Below are positions 8,825 to 18,125 of a stretch of 64,000 nucleotides of DNA, one piece after another (position 1 is the first letter of the stretch; each line of letters begins with the position of its first letter). This DNA is from Leptospira wolbachii serovar Codice str. CDC (lineage in GTDB: Bacteria > Spirochaetota > Leptospiria > Leptospirales > Leptospiraceae): positions 186,001 through 250,000 of the forward strand of contig NZ_AOGZ02000016.1 in the NCBI RefSeq assembly GCF_000332515.2. The letters run 5' to 3'. The position numbers were made by a program, and so were the translations under genes. The notes beneath the pieces were generated by a model. The model saw nothing but the letters and a program-made list of their open reading frames with translations, did no database searches and was not told where the DNA came from.

Positions 8825-10044
8825 AATCCAATAAATCCTACTTGGTAACTCAATTGTTTAGAAATGAGTAGAACCTTTACAAGAAAAAGTAAGAGAATAA
8901 AGAGAGTGAATAAAATATACTCCTGTTTCCGAATGTTTTTGTCTTCGTTTAGTAATAACAATAAAACTGGGATGGATAGAGTAAACATTCGGGATACATT
9001 TTCATAAACAGACCAAAAATGGTAATACCCCGCAGTTCCTACCATAAACATAATCAGAAAAAAAGAGATTCGAAACTCCCAACCCTTACTTATTTTGCCA
9101 GTGAAAGGTAAAAATAATCCAAGGAAAAATAAAATGACAAGCGGGAACCTTGAGAATAAACGAGCCAAGTCTTTCCAATTCGTACCACTACCGAGTAACC
9201 TCCAAATGGATTCCATATATGAAATGAGCCCCTCAAATGGTAAAATAAAGTCTGTTAGTCGGCCCGGTCTCCAATTAGGGAAACGATAGGCCAAATACAA
9301 ATGCCAACAAACAGGAATAATTAGGACCGATCCAACGATTATAATTCGTTTCCAATCTTTCCGAAAAACCGCGGCAAGACCCAAAGGAAATAACAGAAAC
9401 AAAGCAGGCTCTTTAGTTAGGATTGCCAAACTGGAAAGGATTATAAAAGGAAGATAGTTCTTATTTACATAGTAATAATAGGCGATGATAAGAATCGAAA
9501 CCATTACGGTATCACTTACAAGTACATAATAACTTCCCAATGCAAAAGGGCTTAATAAGTATAAAATGGCGTATGGTTTTGTTTCTTCATTCAATAACTT
9601 ACGCAAATAGAAGTAGGAAAGAAGTATTAGAGATATATTCCAAAAATACATTCCAAAAATGGCAGCTGTTTTTCCAAACAACCCAAATAAAGCAATTAAC
9701 AGCGGATAGCCGATCCTTGGTGCCCGATAAGACTCGTCGAATCCTTTTGGCCAATTGAGATTGAATTCAGAAAGGGGTCTCGAAAAGTAATAAAAAATTT
9801 GGCCGTCATAACCTGCACCCAAATCCCCCGCCTCTCCCTTAAATAGAACTGCCTTTTCTGGTGTTTCCGCCTGATTTTGCATTGCGAATTCATAACCAAA
9901 ATTTACCATAGAAGTGGGATTCCATTCATATTTTTTCCAGTACCCTAAAGTGGAAACACCCCAGATCAGAAAAAAAGATAAAACGGTAAGCCACTGTTTT
10001 GAATTAAAGAATAAAAAAATTGGTAATAAACGTTTTTGTACCAT
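8821..10044 (-). CDS. GT-C-like polytopic membrane protein of the surface-glycan operon
   Basis: 407 residues with about ten membrane helices. The first periplasmic loop contains AGYDGQIFYYFSRPL followed by YRAPRIGYPLL. This arrangement is seen in GT-C-fold membrane proteins that use lipid-linked sugars or are annotated as glycopolymer formation proteins. It is the last gene of a minus-strand run of glycosylation genes, 15 bases after the SGNH-like gene. A role as sugar transferase or polymer-assembly protein is inferred from the fold and context only. The start is ATG; the stop overlaps that of the converging pseudoprotease gene. Confidence 0.6.
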   Translation of the reverse strand: MVQKRLLPIFLFFNSKQWLTVLSFFLIWGVSTLGYWKKYEWNPTSMVNFGYEFAMQNQAETPEKAVLFKGEAGDLGAGYDGQIFYYFSRPLSEFNLNWPKGFDESYRAPRIGYPLLIALFGLFGKTAAIFGMYFWNISLILLSYFYLRKLLNEETKPYAILYLLSPFALGSYYVLVSDTVMVSILIIAYYYYVNKNYLPFIILSSLAILTKEPALFLLFPLGLAAVFRKDWKRIIIVGSVLIIPVCWHLYLAYRFPNWRPGRLTDFILPFEGLISYMESIWRLLGSGTNWKDLARLFSRFPLVILFFLGLFLPFTGKISKGWEFRISFFLIMFMVGTAGYYHFWSVYENVSRMFTLSIPVLLLLLNEDKNIRKQEYILFTLFILLLFLVKVLLISKQLSYQVGFIGF

Positions 10045-10059
10045 CAGTGTAACTCCAGA

Positions 10060-11628
10060 TTACGGATTTGATTTTGAAATTATCGTTTCTAAAGAAGCAG
10101 AGAAAATAGAGTTATAATAATGAGCACCTTCGTAAGTTAGATGATGCGGATCAAAAAAGTATCGTACATCGCTTACGGCTTCCGTATGATCAATAAAGGT
10201 TTGGCCTCGTGTCTCCAAGTGAGATTTTAAGTGCGAAATCCAATCCTTTCTCCATTTTGATTTTTTATAAAAATCGAATTCAATAGGATTTTCAGGACTT
10301 AAAACTAATACAAAAGGGATTTGATGTTGGTAAAAATAATCAGAGACAGTAAGGATACGGTTGAATTCTAACCAAGGTTCGAAAGTGATAGAATTCACAT
10401 TTTTTTTAGCTTCCCGCACAAAATGCAATCTCCAAAGTTCATTTCTTGTTCCTGCATCTCGAATCATACGTTCAAAGTAGTCAGCTTGAAATTCTGGGAC
10501 AGTCATCGTCACCAAACGAGTGTCATCCCAATAACTACCGCGAGAGTACGATCTGTTTCCCAACGTTGAAGTTTTACAGAAAAAGTGAGACAACCGAACG
10601 CCAACAGGCTCATCCTTACCATAACGAATCAGATTCACTTCTTTTGCCGAAGATAACTCGGACAATACTTGGATTTGGACCACCGACCAATCCATTGAAT
10701 TTTGAACCAAAGAACTCCATTCCAAATCATTCCAACCAGAATGTTCAAAGGTTCTTTCAATTTCTTGAATTGGTTTTTGATTGGGAAAAGAGTTTGTATC
10801 TGTAAAAAAACGAAACCTTATTTTTGTCTTTGGTTTCTGGAAAAAGATAGATTCTTTTGATTTTTTTTCAGAACAAACAATAGTTGCCGTTTCTTTTGTC
10901 CATCCCTTTGACCAAATTCCTTCTTTTGGTTTTTCTCCTTGGTAGAGATGATATTTTCTTCCACTTCGGAAGTGGTTGTCTATATAAACCTCGATAGGAT
11001 CCAAAAAGAAAACTCTAAACCGGCTAACATAAAATAAAGACTTTGTGGCCAATTTGGAAATTGTTTTTCTCGGTAATTCGGTCCAATGGTCTTCTAAATA
11101 TGTCCTTGGATAAATCGTTTTTGCAGGATACCGTTCGCCAAATTCTTTTACCCATTTATCTTCATTGAATTGAAATTTTCCGAAATTAGGTTCTTGGTAT
11201 TCCCATTGCAAATCAGCAAAGTTATGTATATAGACAACCAAGTTCGGATGGGAATCCAAAAGATTTTCTTTATAATAATAAAGGTCTGTGGGAGCCATGG
11301 CCACATGGGAAAAAAAAGAATACTTTGTTTTAGAATCTATTTTTTGATTGAGTTCGTCTGGTAGAACCGAATACAAGGCAACGGAACTTCCCGCAATTAT
11401 GCTTCTATGTTTGTCTTTTGAAGATTGTAATTCCTTTGTTTTATGGATGAAATTGTACCAAGGAGAGGAATCCCATTCCGTTTCATTGGGAAACATAAAA
11501 TAAAGTTCAAAAAATAGGAGTCTATCTAATAAAAAAATACCACCTAATAAACTACAGGTGACGATGAATACTTTCCATTTCAAGCTGAAACGGGATTTGT
11601 TTACGGGTATTGTGGGATCAGTTTCCAT
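10060..11628 (-). CDS. Membrane-anchored SGNH-hydrolase-like protein
   Basis: 522 residues. One N-terminal transmembrane helix (about 18-38) is followed by a large extracytoplasmic domain. The block I serine motif reads IIAGSSVALYS. A candidate block V motif near the C-terminus reads DPHHLTYEGAHYY, with Asp and His spaced as in SGNH enzymes. Between them is a large insertion of unknown nature (about 190-360). Related proteins in Leptospira resemble DUF1574 and the AlgJ/DltD class, which act with acyltransferases on surface polymers. It overlaps the preceding GT2 gene by 28 bases. Acyl transfer or removal on the glycan is inferred from the fold. Confidence 0.55.
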   Translation of the reverse strand: METDPTIPVNKSRFSLKWKVFIVTCSLLGGIFLLDRLLFFELYFMFPNETEWDSSPWYNFIHKTKELQSSKDKHRSIIAGSSVALYSVLPDELNQKIDSKTKYSFFSHVAMAPTDLYYYKENLLDSHPNLVVYIHNFADLQWEYQEPNFGKFQFNEDKWVKEFGERYPAKTIYPRTYLEDHWTELPRKTISKLATKSLFYVSRFRVFFLDPIEVYIDNHFRSGRKYHLYQGEKPKEGIWSKGWTKETATIVCSEKKSKESIFFQKPKTKIRFRFFTDTNSFPNQKPIQEIERTFEHSGWNDLEWSSLVQNSMDWSVVQIQVLSELSSAKEVNLIRYGKDEPVGVRLSHFFCKTSTLGNRSYSRGSYWDDTRLVTMTVPEFQADYFERMIRDAGTRNELWRLHFVREAKKNVNSITFEPWLEFNRILTVSDYFYQHQIPFVLVLSPENPIEFDFYKKSKWRKDWISHLKSHLETRGQTFIDHTEAVSDVRYFFDPHHLTYEGAHYYNSIFSASLETIISKSNP

Positions 11629-12323
11629 TTTCGTAACAAAAGTTTTTTAGCAAATTGAATGGCCAGTTTCAACACTTTCCGATTGAAGCTACTATTAGAA
11701 AAAATATAACGAATGGGTAATTCTTTAATGGTGCCATCGTTTCTTGCAACAATCGAAAGGGCTTCCATGTGGAAATCAAAGGCAACTGATTCCAAAGGAT
11801 ACGCTGCAATTTTTTGAAACATTGGTTTCGAATACCGTCGGTATCCACTGGTGCAGTCTCGTAAATTTGCCCCAAAAAGATTAAAAATCCCTTTTGATAA
11901 ACAATAGTTCATGACTTTGGCTGCGAGCCAGGAAATAAACTTACGATAGATCGGAACATTCACAGTAGAGGTTCTGGAACCAATGACCAAATCACAATTG
12001 GGAAAAGTTTGAAACTCTTTTAGATAACCTGCGTCATGCGACAAACCGGCATCCATTGTAATAACCCAGTCATATCCTTTGTCCGCAGCATACTTCATTC
12101 CATCTTGGATTCCCTTTGGGATATGAGTATTTTTCTCGTGCCGGATGACATGAAGTCGTTTCCCAAATTCTTTCTGTAGGTTGGCCAATATTGTCGGTGT
12201 GGCATCTTTACTGGCATCGTCCGTTACAGAAACATCAGCATACACAATAGCACCACGAACCACTTCTTCAATGGTTGCGGCTTCATTGTACGCCGGAATG
12301 ATAACCAGAGTTTTATTTGACAT
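11601..12323 (-). CDS. Family 2 glycosyltransferase (dolichyl-phosphate-sugar synthase-like)
   Basis: The ATG at 12323 gives MSNKTLVIIPAYNEAATIEEV, the normal N-terminus of a GT2 enzyme. It sits one base after the epimerase stop. The GT-A core shows TDDASKDAT, an acidic metal-site motif in ITMDAGLSHD and the acceptor-side LRDCTSGYRRY. No membrane domain is attached, so it probably makes a polyprenyl-phosphate sugar in the cytoplasm for the GT-C proteins nearby. The last 28 bases overlap the SGNH-like gene. A longer start at 12365 would run into the epimerase gene. Confidence 0.8.
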   Translation of the reverse strand: MSNKTLVIIPAYNEAATIEEVVRGAIVYADVSVTDDASKDATPTILANLQKEFGKRLHVIRHEKNTHIPKGIQDGMKYAADKGYDWVITMDAGLSHDAGYLKEFQTFPNCDLVIGSRTSTVNVPIYRKFISWLAAKVMNYCLSKGIFNLFGANLRDCTSGYRRYSKPMFQKIAAYPLESVAFDFHMEALSIVARNDGTIKELPIRYIFSNSSFNRKVLKLAIQFAKKLLLRKWKLIPQYP

Positions 12324-12324
12324 T

Positions 12325-13365
12325 CTAATTTCCGGCGATATTGAATACGTCTTTGTTCGCTTCAATCCACTTAAGAAGTCGAGTTACACCTTCTTTCGGT
12401 AGGATTTTTGGATTGAATCCGAATTTTTTTGCTTCTTTGATATCGCAGATAAAATAACGCATGTCACCCGGTCTTTCTACTTCAAAAAGAATTTCTTGTT
12501 TTTTGCCAAGAATTTCGCCAATCAGATGAATACATTCTAAAAGAGAGATTTTATGAGGGCTTGCACCACCAATGTTGTAAACACCTGGAATCGGATTCTT
12601 AAAAAATTCTAAATAAGATTTGGCACCGTCTTCTGCATGTAAGATGTCTCTTGTTTGTTTTCCAGTTCCAAAAATACGCAGAGGTAGACCGAACACAGAA
12701 CGAATCGCAAAGTTTGCTACCCAACCATGGTCCTCACCACCAAACTGACGTTCACCGTAAATACCCGTAAAACGGAAACTTGCAGCTTTTACACCATACA
12801 TATCCGTATAAGAGCGAACATAGTGTTCCGCACTCATTTTGGAGGCATGAAGAGGAGAAATTTGGCCCACCATAGTTGGTTGTTCTACAGAAATTTCAAC
12901 AGGATTTCTTTCATAAGAAGTTTTACCTTCTGTTAAACTATCGTTAATGGAGTTCCCATAAACATGAATCGAAGAAGTATTCACAACAGGGATTTTGTGT
13001 TTACGAGCTGCTTCCATCACATTAAAAGTCCCGATTACATTCGTTGAAAAATCTAACTCAGGATCTTCCCAGGAAATAGTCATCGCAGGTTGTGCTGCCG
13101 TATGAATGATATAATCACAATCAGCCGAACGATCCATTAAATGTTCTAAGTTCCGAATGTCACCTTTCACCATAGTGACACCAATCGATTTCAGATAATT
13201 CCAGTTATAATCACGAGTTGCATCCGAACCGTATCCAGTTCTTTTTAATTCATACTTGGTCATGTTGTCAAAACTAACAACATCCCAACCTTCTTTACGA
13301 AATAATTCACAAACATGGGATCCTAAAAATCCGCATCCGCCTGTTACCAATACTTTATTCGCCAT
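12325..13365 (-). CDS. NAD-dependent epimerase/dehydratase, CDP-paratose 2-epimerase-like
   Basis: 346 residues, an extended SDR. The NAD loop is VTGGCGFLGSHV. The segments HTAAQPAMTISWEDPELDF and the later GIYGERQFGGEDHGWVANF resemble CDP-tyvelose/paratose 2-epimerases. The Ser of the catalytic site is present (NTSSIHVYG). The YxxxK motif reads SPLHASK, so Leu stands where the general-base Tyr is expected. Either the enzyme uses another residue or it is altered. AGGAG lies 9 bases before the ATG. It overlaps the upstream gene by 11 bases in the glycan operon. Confidence 0.75.
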   Translation of the reverse strand: MANKVLVTGGCGFLGSHVCELFRKEGWDVVSFDNMTKYELKRTGYGSDATRDYNWNYLKSIGVTMVKGDIRNLEHLMDRSADCDYIIHTAAQPAMTISWEDPELDFSTNVIGTFNVMEAARKHKIPVVNTSSIHVYGNSINDSLTEGKTSYERNPVEISVEQPTMVGQISPLHASKMSAEHYVRSYTDMYGVKAASFRFTGIYGERQFGGEDHGWVANFAIRSVFGLPLRIFGTGKQTRDILHAEDGAKSYLEFFKNPIPGVYNIGGASPHKISLLECIHLIGEILGKKQEILFEVERPGDMRYFICDIKEAKKFGFNPKILPKEGVTRLLKWIEANKDVFNIAGN

Positions 13366-14830
13366 CGCGATCTTCTCCTAGGTAAAACTTTTTTGAAATA
13401 ATCAATTTCATTATATGGAATGAATCTGAAATCATATCACGTAACCGATATTCCACTTGTCCGACTGGTTTAAAATAGGAAACGGGGATTTCTATACAAC
13501 GCATATGAGACCTAACAATATCTATCATAAGTTCTACAATAAACTTACGATCTTCCACAACCAACTGTGGTTTCACTCGTTCATAAGACTCTCGCCAAAC
13601 AGAAAAAAACTGGCAGTCCACATCGGTAAACCTCGGTTCTTGTCCCCACCAAAACACCTCCACCAATTTACCCATCAGTAAATTTACTAAACGGTAAAGT
13701 GGTTTGAGGTTCGATCCTTGTTCGATCATCTGCCTTGTGGTGCGAGTTCCAATCACCATGTCGGAATCTTTCATGTATTCTAATAATTTAGGGAAGTCTT
13801 TGGACCTAAAAGATCCGTCGGGAGAAACCACAACAATGATATCACCTGTTGCGTATTCAATTCCCCTTCTCACTTGTTCTCCCAATCTTGTGGGATCCCC
13901 ATCACCAGGAAAAGTGTAAGTTTTGACCTTTTCTTTTTTACTGAGGGCCAAAGTTTCATCCGTCGATTCATTATCGATGACTATGATTTCGTTAAATTTA
14001 TCTTTAAAGTCTACAATCACATCTGTGATGGATCTTTCGTTATTGTTAGTTGGGATTACTAAACTTGTTTTAAACTTATGGAATAAATCATTTCTTACTT
14101 CATAAACTGCATGATAATAATCCTGCATAGAGTTAATGTTGAAATATTCACAACTAAGCATAGTTGCATACACCCCTCCTTTGGACTCTTTTGCCATCTT
14201 ATCAATAACATCCGTTATCTCAATTACACCTGATTTTGGAGAAACGGGTGTTTTTTTAAAAAACTCAAAATACTCAGGTGTAAAAAAATAACTCCCTAAT
14301 CCTAAAAGTTCATTGGGAGGGTTCTCTGGTTTTTCAACTAAATTTAGTATTTTATCATTCTCTAATACAACGGAATAGTTTTTTCGAATTCTAGACAGTA
14401 AGGATGTTTTTACAATCCCAATGGAAGCTGCCATTTGTGGATGTTTTTTAAAAACCTTTAAAAAAATATCATGATCGGTTCGGTAATAGAATTCATCACC
14501 AAGGATGGTTAAAAAAGGTTCATGGATGGTTTTTTCCAGGCTCGCCACATCGGAAGCCAACCCTTTCTCTGTCCAATCCACAGGTTCAATCACCACTTTA
14601 GGGATAACCAAACGAATATGATCAATCTCTGCGATGATTTGTTCTTTGAGATGACCTACCAAAACGTAGACCTTTTCAATCCCAAAGGTCTTTACCATAA
14701 GTTCCACATTTCGGTGGAGGATGGACTTACCTTCGATGACGAAGAGAGGTTTTGGAATGAAACTGGTTCGGGGATATGCTCGGGTTCCTTTTCCGGCAGC
14801 CGCAATGACCCCAATTCTGATCTTTTTCAA
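13355..14830 (-). CDS. Bifunctional sugar nucleotidyltransferase / GT2 glycosyltransferase fusion
   Basis: Two enzymes in one chain. Residues about 1-240 form a sugar-1-phosphate nucleotidyltransferase (IGVIAAAGKGTRAYP, then IPKPLF, ILGDEFYYRTD, VEKPENPP). Residues about 270-490 form a GT2 domain (TSLVIPTNNNERSITDVI, VIDNESTDET, VVVSPDGSF). The fusion suggests that the activated sugar is made and used by the same polypeptide, but the two steps could also serve different sugars. The start is set at TTG 14830, the only plausible start codon between the stop of the preceding gene (14865) and the nucleotide-binding motif. No strong ribosome-binding site is visible there. First gene of the glycan operon. 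Confidence 0.75.
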   Translation of the reverse strand: MKKIRIGVIAAAGKGTRAYPRTSFIPKPLFVIEGKSILHRNVELMVKTFGIEKVYVLVGHLKEQIIAEIDHIRLVIPKVVIEPVDWTEKGLASDVASLEKTIHEPFLTILGDEFYYRTDHDIFLKVFKKHPQMAASIGIVKTSLLSRIRKNYSVVLENDKILNLVEKPENPPNELLGLGSYFFTPEYFEFFKKTPVSPKSGVIEITDVIDKMAKESKGGVYATMLSCEYFNINSMQDYYHAVYEVRNDLFHKFKTSLVIPTNNNERSITDVIVDFKDKFNEIIVIDNESTDETLALSKKEKVKTYTFPGDGDPTRLGEQVRRGIEYATGDIIVVVSPDGSFRSKDFPKLLEYMKDSDMVIGTRTTRQMIEQGSNLKPLYRLVNLLMGKLVEVFWWGQEPRFTDVDCQFFSVWRESYERVKPQLVVEDRKFIVELMIDIVRSHMRCIEIPVSYFKPVGQVEYRLRDMISDSFHIMKLIISKKFYLGEDRDGE

Positions 14831-14864
14831 TGTAAAAGGAAAGTCCCTGAAACGAAGCCGTGGG

Positions 14865-15512
14865 TCAATTAGAAAAGGTTCGTTTCCACCGGTAGAATTG
14901 TAGGCCTTCCTGGGTTCGGTAGCCTTGGAATGGTTCCCACTTCTGCTTAGAAGGATTCCAGGCCCATTCAGGGTTCTTCCCACCCAGTCCATTCAAATGA
15001 AAGCCCCAAATGCCTTCTGTAGTCATCTGGGGTGCCTCAAACCGTACTGCGACTGGATTCCCTGCGACTGGATCTAAAACGTAAGGCAAAATAACTTCTT
15101 TCCTAGTTCCCAGTAAGGATTCCGAGATTACAAACAAACCCGATTCCCGAGTTCCCAATCGAAACTGTAAATGATCACAATCAAACCTTCGTAGAAGTGC
15201 CATTTTTTTGCCCCAGGTATCTGTGGCACGGATTTGACAAGCTTCTGGAGTGAGGAGGAGGTCTTGACCTTCTCTTGTGACTTTTCCGACAAACAATACC
15301 TCTTCCCAACCGCGGGAATTTTGGAAACGGAGCTCTTGGGCGTTATAAAAAGACTTTCCCTTTTCCGTAAAAATCTCTATCCCTAATATTAGATACCCGT
15401 TCTCTGTTGGCAGTTGCTCTGAAAAATAAAGACCCTCTAACGACTTTGCGTGGTTTGGATTCGTCCAAAAGATAATCAGGGCAACAAAGCCCACTATTAG
15501 GAATTTATGCAT
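14865..15512 (-). CDS. Secreted protein of unknown function
   Basis: 215 residues with a clear signal peptide (FLIVGFVALIIFW, cleavage probably after NHA). The mature part is rich in beta-type segments and aromatic residues, with several Trp near the end (GIWGFHLNGL, PEWAWNPS). No family was recognised. It lies just upstream of, and on the same strand as, the nucleotidyltransferase/GT2 gene. Its ATG forms an ATGCAT palindrome with the ATG of the divergent metallopeptidase gene, so no intergenic promoter space is left. Confidence 0.6.
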   Translation of the reverse strand: MHKFLIVGFVALIIFWTNPNHAKSLEGLYFSEQLPTENGYLILGIEIFTEKGKSFYNAQELRFQNSRGWEEVLFVGKVTREGQDLLLTPEACQIRATDTWGKKMALLRRFDCDHLQFRLGTRESGLFVISESLLGTRKEVILPYVLDPVAGNPVAVRFEAPQMTTEGIWGFHLNGLGGKNPEWAWNPSKQKWEPFQGYRTQEGLQFYRWKRTFSN

Positions 15513-17027
15513 TTAAAACGACTGATCCTTATTCCTATCATCTTCATAACATCATTCACGTCGTATTGCAATCCGCTAAATTCCCCAAAAGAAAAAAATG
15601 ACGATCTTATCCTTCTCCTTGGATTGTACTCATTACTCGGTGGCAGTTGTTTGAATGGACCCGATCTTTGGGCCAGGGATCTAGTATCACAAAGTAGTGT
15701 CTGTGTACCTGTGGATTTAGTCAGTTCTGGAACCAATGTTGAAGTGTATAAAGAAAGGTCCTTATCCGTTAACTACGATTTAGTAAAGTTTGCTCGCGAT
15801 TTTGATACAACTACTTATCCCAAACTCATTGCAACATTTGGTACACCGAGTGATGTTGACGGTGATGGAAAAGTAAAAATTCTCGTGATGGACATCCGGG
15901 ATGGAGCCACAGCAAACAGTGCTTACGTGGCAGGATATTACGATCCTATCAATTTTTTCCCCGACAATTTTTTGTCTCGCGTGCGATCTAATTATGCAGA
16001 AGTTTTGTATATGGATGGAAAAGAACTGATAGCAGCGCTCACTCGCGATCCAAATGCCTTTGCTTCTACCGCAGCTCACGAATTCCAACACCTACTTCGA
16101 TTCCCAAGAATGCGTGCTGCAAATCATAACGATGAAATTTGGATCAATGAAGGCACAAGCGAAGTCGCCAGCGACATTGCAGGGTATGGACCGCAAAACA
16201 GCCGTATGGATTGTTATTCGGGTGTGACCGATTCTCGTTGTTTGGATGGCATCAATGGAGTATCACTTCTAGACTGGGATAATAGCAGTTCCGATATATT
16301 AAAACAATATTCTTTTGCTTATGTATTTATGCGCTACTTGTATGATAGTTCAGGAACCACAGAAGCGGAAAAACAAAACTTTTTTAAAGCTACTGTGATT
16401 GGTTCAGGCGCGGGGACTCGGGCAAATACAACGGGAAATTTAATCAGTTTGTTTCGATCCTCCGCGAATTTTAATTCTACCCTACTCGGCTCTCAAAATT
16501 CGGAGGTATTCTTTCGAATGTATTCCCTACTTGTGGCACAAAGTTTTGGACTTACAAACAATCTTTCTTCTGTTGAATACGTAAGTGCCGATGGAGCCGC
16601 ACCCGCTACAGTCGATTTATCTTCTGCTTCTGGAAATTACCTTTTGGCAAACAGCCCTTCCCTCTTAAGAATCATTGCAAATCCAGTATTACCGACAGTC
16701 AATCGCTTATCAATCAAACAAGGCTCTACAAACTTTTACAATACAGCAACTCCAACCGTCCCGGGAAGTTCGAGAAAGAATTATGGACGAGTGGCAGCGG
16801 GGAGTACAAAGGGGGTCTTCTTTTGGGCAGATTCTCCTGCAGGACTCAATGTTAGTGTCAAGTATGTACAGACAAACGAAGATGCAACCACACCCACAAT
16901 TCCCAAAAAACCTCGGTCCCTCAAATCAGTAATAGAAGAAACTCCTACTACTGGACCTGTACCCATTTGCGGAATTGAATTTACAAATGATTCGGCTCGT
17001 ACTTTCGAAAGTATTCCAGTAGAATAG
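15507..17027 (+). CDS. M30-type zinc metallopeptidase, probable lipoprotein
   Basis: 506 residues. The N-terminus has a lipobox-like end (ITSFTSYC) after a hydrophobic segment, so it is probably lipidated. The zinc motif is AAHEFQHLLRF, followed 31 residues after the second His by WINEGTSEVASD with the third ligand Glu. The HEFQH plus NEG arrangement fits M30 (hyicolysin-like) peptidases. DVDGDGKVKILVMDI upstream looks like a short calcium-binding loop. A weak AGGA precedes the ATG. The 3' end overlaps the converging DUF1574 gene by 47 bases. It is probably a surface or periplasmic protease; its target is unknown. Confidence 0.75.
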   Translation: MHLKRLILIPIIFITSFTSYCNPLNSPKEKNDDLILLLGLYSLLGGSCLNGPDLWARDLVSQSSVCVPVDLVSSGTNVEVYKERSLSVNYDLVKFARDFDTTTYPKLIATFGTPSDVDGDGKVKILVMDIRDGATANSAYVAGYYDPINFFPDNFLSRVRSNYAEVLYMDGKELIAALTRDPNAFASTAAHEFQHLLRFPRMRAANHNDEIWINEGTSEVASDIAGYGPQNSRMDCYSGVTDSRCLDGINGVSLLDWDNSSSDILKQYSFAYVFMRYLYDSSGTTEAEKQNFFKATVIGSGAGTRANTTGNLISLFRSSANFNSTLLGSQNSEVFFRMYSLLVAQSFGLTNNLSSVEYVSADGAAPATVDLSSASGNYLLANSPSLLRIIANPVLPTVNRLSIKQGSTNFYNTATPTVPGSSRKNYGRVAAGSTKGVFFWADSPAGLNVSVKYVQTNEDATTPTIPKKPRSLKSVIEETPTTGPVPICGIEFTNDSARTFESIPVE

Positions 17028-18042
17028 ATCGCATCAAACTGCGATAACAATCCTTTGCTACGTGACCACCATCGGCAAACGCATTACAAGTGTAAGATGG
17101 ATCATTTTTCAACTTTAAAAGTGGGAAATTATATTTACCTGTAAGGTCATCAATTTCTTTCTCCCAAGTTTTCACTAAAGTTTCTTTTTCCATCAAGGTT
17201 TCAAAGTCTGGTGAAGAAAGAGGCCATACGATAATGGTTTTTATTTTCTCCGCCTGCAAACGGTTCAAAATTTTTTCATAAAAACCAAACTGCATCTGAC
17301 TACGAACATAAGATGCAAATAACCAATCCAAAGTTCTATGGCTTGTCATTTGTAAGGAGTTGGAATCCTTCTCCATATAATTATCTACGGGGGACAACCC
17401 ATTCCCGTTGTGAGATAAGATATAATCATAAGTATCCTTATGCATGACAAAGGCATTCTCTAAAAATGGATTTTTATAGTTCCTCCACATTTGATCGATA
17501 TAAGGTTTATAAGTTCCTACGGCAAAAAGTTTACGGCCAAGAAAAAAGGAAACATGATCCTTTCCAAATAAAGTAAAATTCGAAATTACATAGGGCAGAT
17601 CGAAACTATAAGTAAGGTTAGAACTTTTAAATACCGAATTTTGGTTAAATTGGTTTGGATCAGTTTCCATAATGACCAAATCTGGTTTGATCCCTGCATC
17701 CAACACCTTTGTCAGTTGGAAGTCGTAATAGGCAGGAGTTGTTACTGCCGAAGAAAGATTATAAATCTCCCAATCTGGATAAAAAGAAACTAACTCATCA
17801 TGATCAAAATAAAGAAGGCGCGAGGATCCCAAAATTAACATGATTTTTTTTGTTTTTGGAGAATTGACCCCCGGTTTTTCAGAAACCAACTTTTTTAAAA
17901 AATCTGATTTGGCCTTATAGTTAACTGCCGTTAAATCAATCTTAGTAATCGTCTGAATATAGGGGATTCGAAATATAGAATCGACCAAAAACAAAAATAG
18001 TAAAAGGATAACCGGGTAAAAAAGAAACCGTGCCTTGAGCAT
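16981..18042 (-). CDS. DUF1574-like SGNH-fold membrane-anchored protein
   Basis: The ATG at 18042 (MLKARFLFYPVILL) gives 353 residues with one N-terminal membrane helix. The external domain has a block I motif (LILGSSRLLYFDHDEL) and a late Asp-His pair (FADGGHVAKDCY), as in SGNH proteins. DUF1574 is a family I know mainly from Leptospira, and the overall pattern fits. Known relatives of this fold modify surface polysaccharides, but this protein has no visible glycan partner next to it. An alternative upstream start at 18180 would overlap the next gene and lacks support. The stop region overlaps the metallopeptidase gene on the other strand. Confidence 0.65.
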   Translation of the reverse strand: MLKARFLFYPVILLLFLFLVDSIFRIPYIQTITKIDLTAVNYKAKSDFLKKLVSEKPGVNSPKTKKIMLILGSSRLLYFDHDELVSFYPDWEIYNLSSAVTTPAYYDFQLTKVLDAGIKPDLVIMETDPNQFNQNSVFKSSNLTYSFDLPYVISNFTLFGKDHVSFFLGRKLFAVGTYKPYIDQMWRNYKNPFLENAFVMHKDTYDYILSHNGNGLSPVDNYMEKDSNSLQMTSHRTLDWLFASYVRSQMQFGFYEKILNRLQAEKIKTIIVWPLSSPDFETLMEKETLVKTWEKEIDDLTGKYNFPLLKLKNDPSYTCNAFADGGHVAKDCYRSLMRSILLEYFRKYEPNHL

Positions 18043-18125
18043 ATCTGAAAGGAGAAAGGAAACTGATTTAATTGTAAAGCGAATTGAAGAGGCTCCCCCG
18101 AGCTTTCGGTCAAGGGAGAGGAAGT

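Noticed and set aside
13700..13735. GGTTCGATCC, resembling a tRNA T-arm
   Set aside because: It is inside the nucleotidyltransferase/GT2 gene and no cloverleaf can be drawn around it.
14831..14992. N-terminal extension of the nucleotidyltransferase/GT2 fusion
   Set aside because: It runs through the end of the preceding gene and has no family resemblance; the nucleotide-binding motif starts right after the TTG at 14830.
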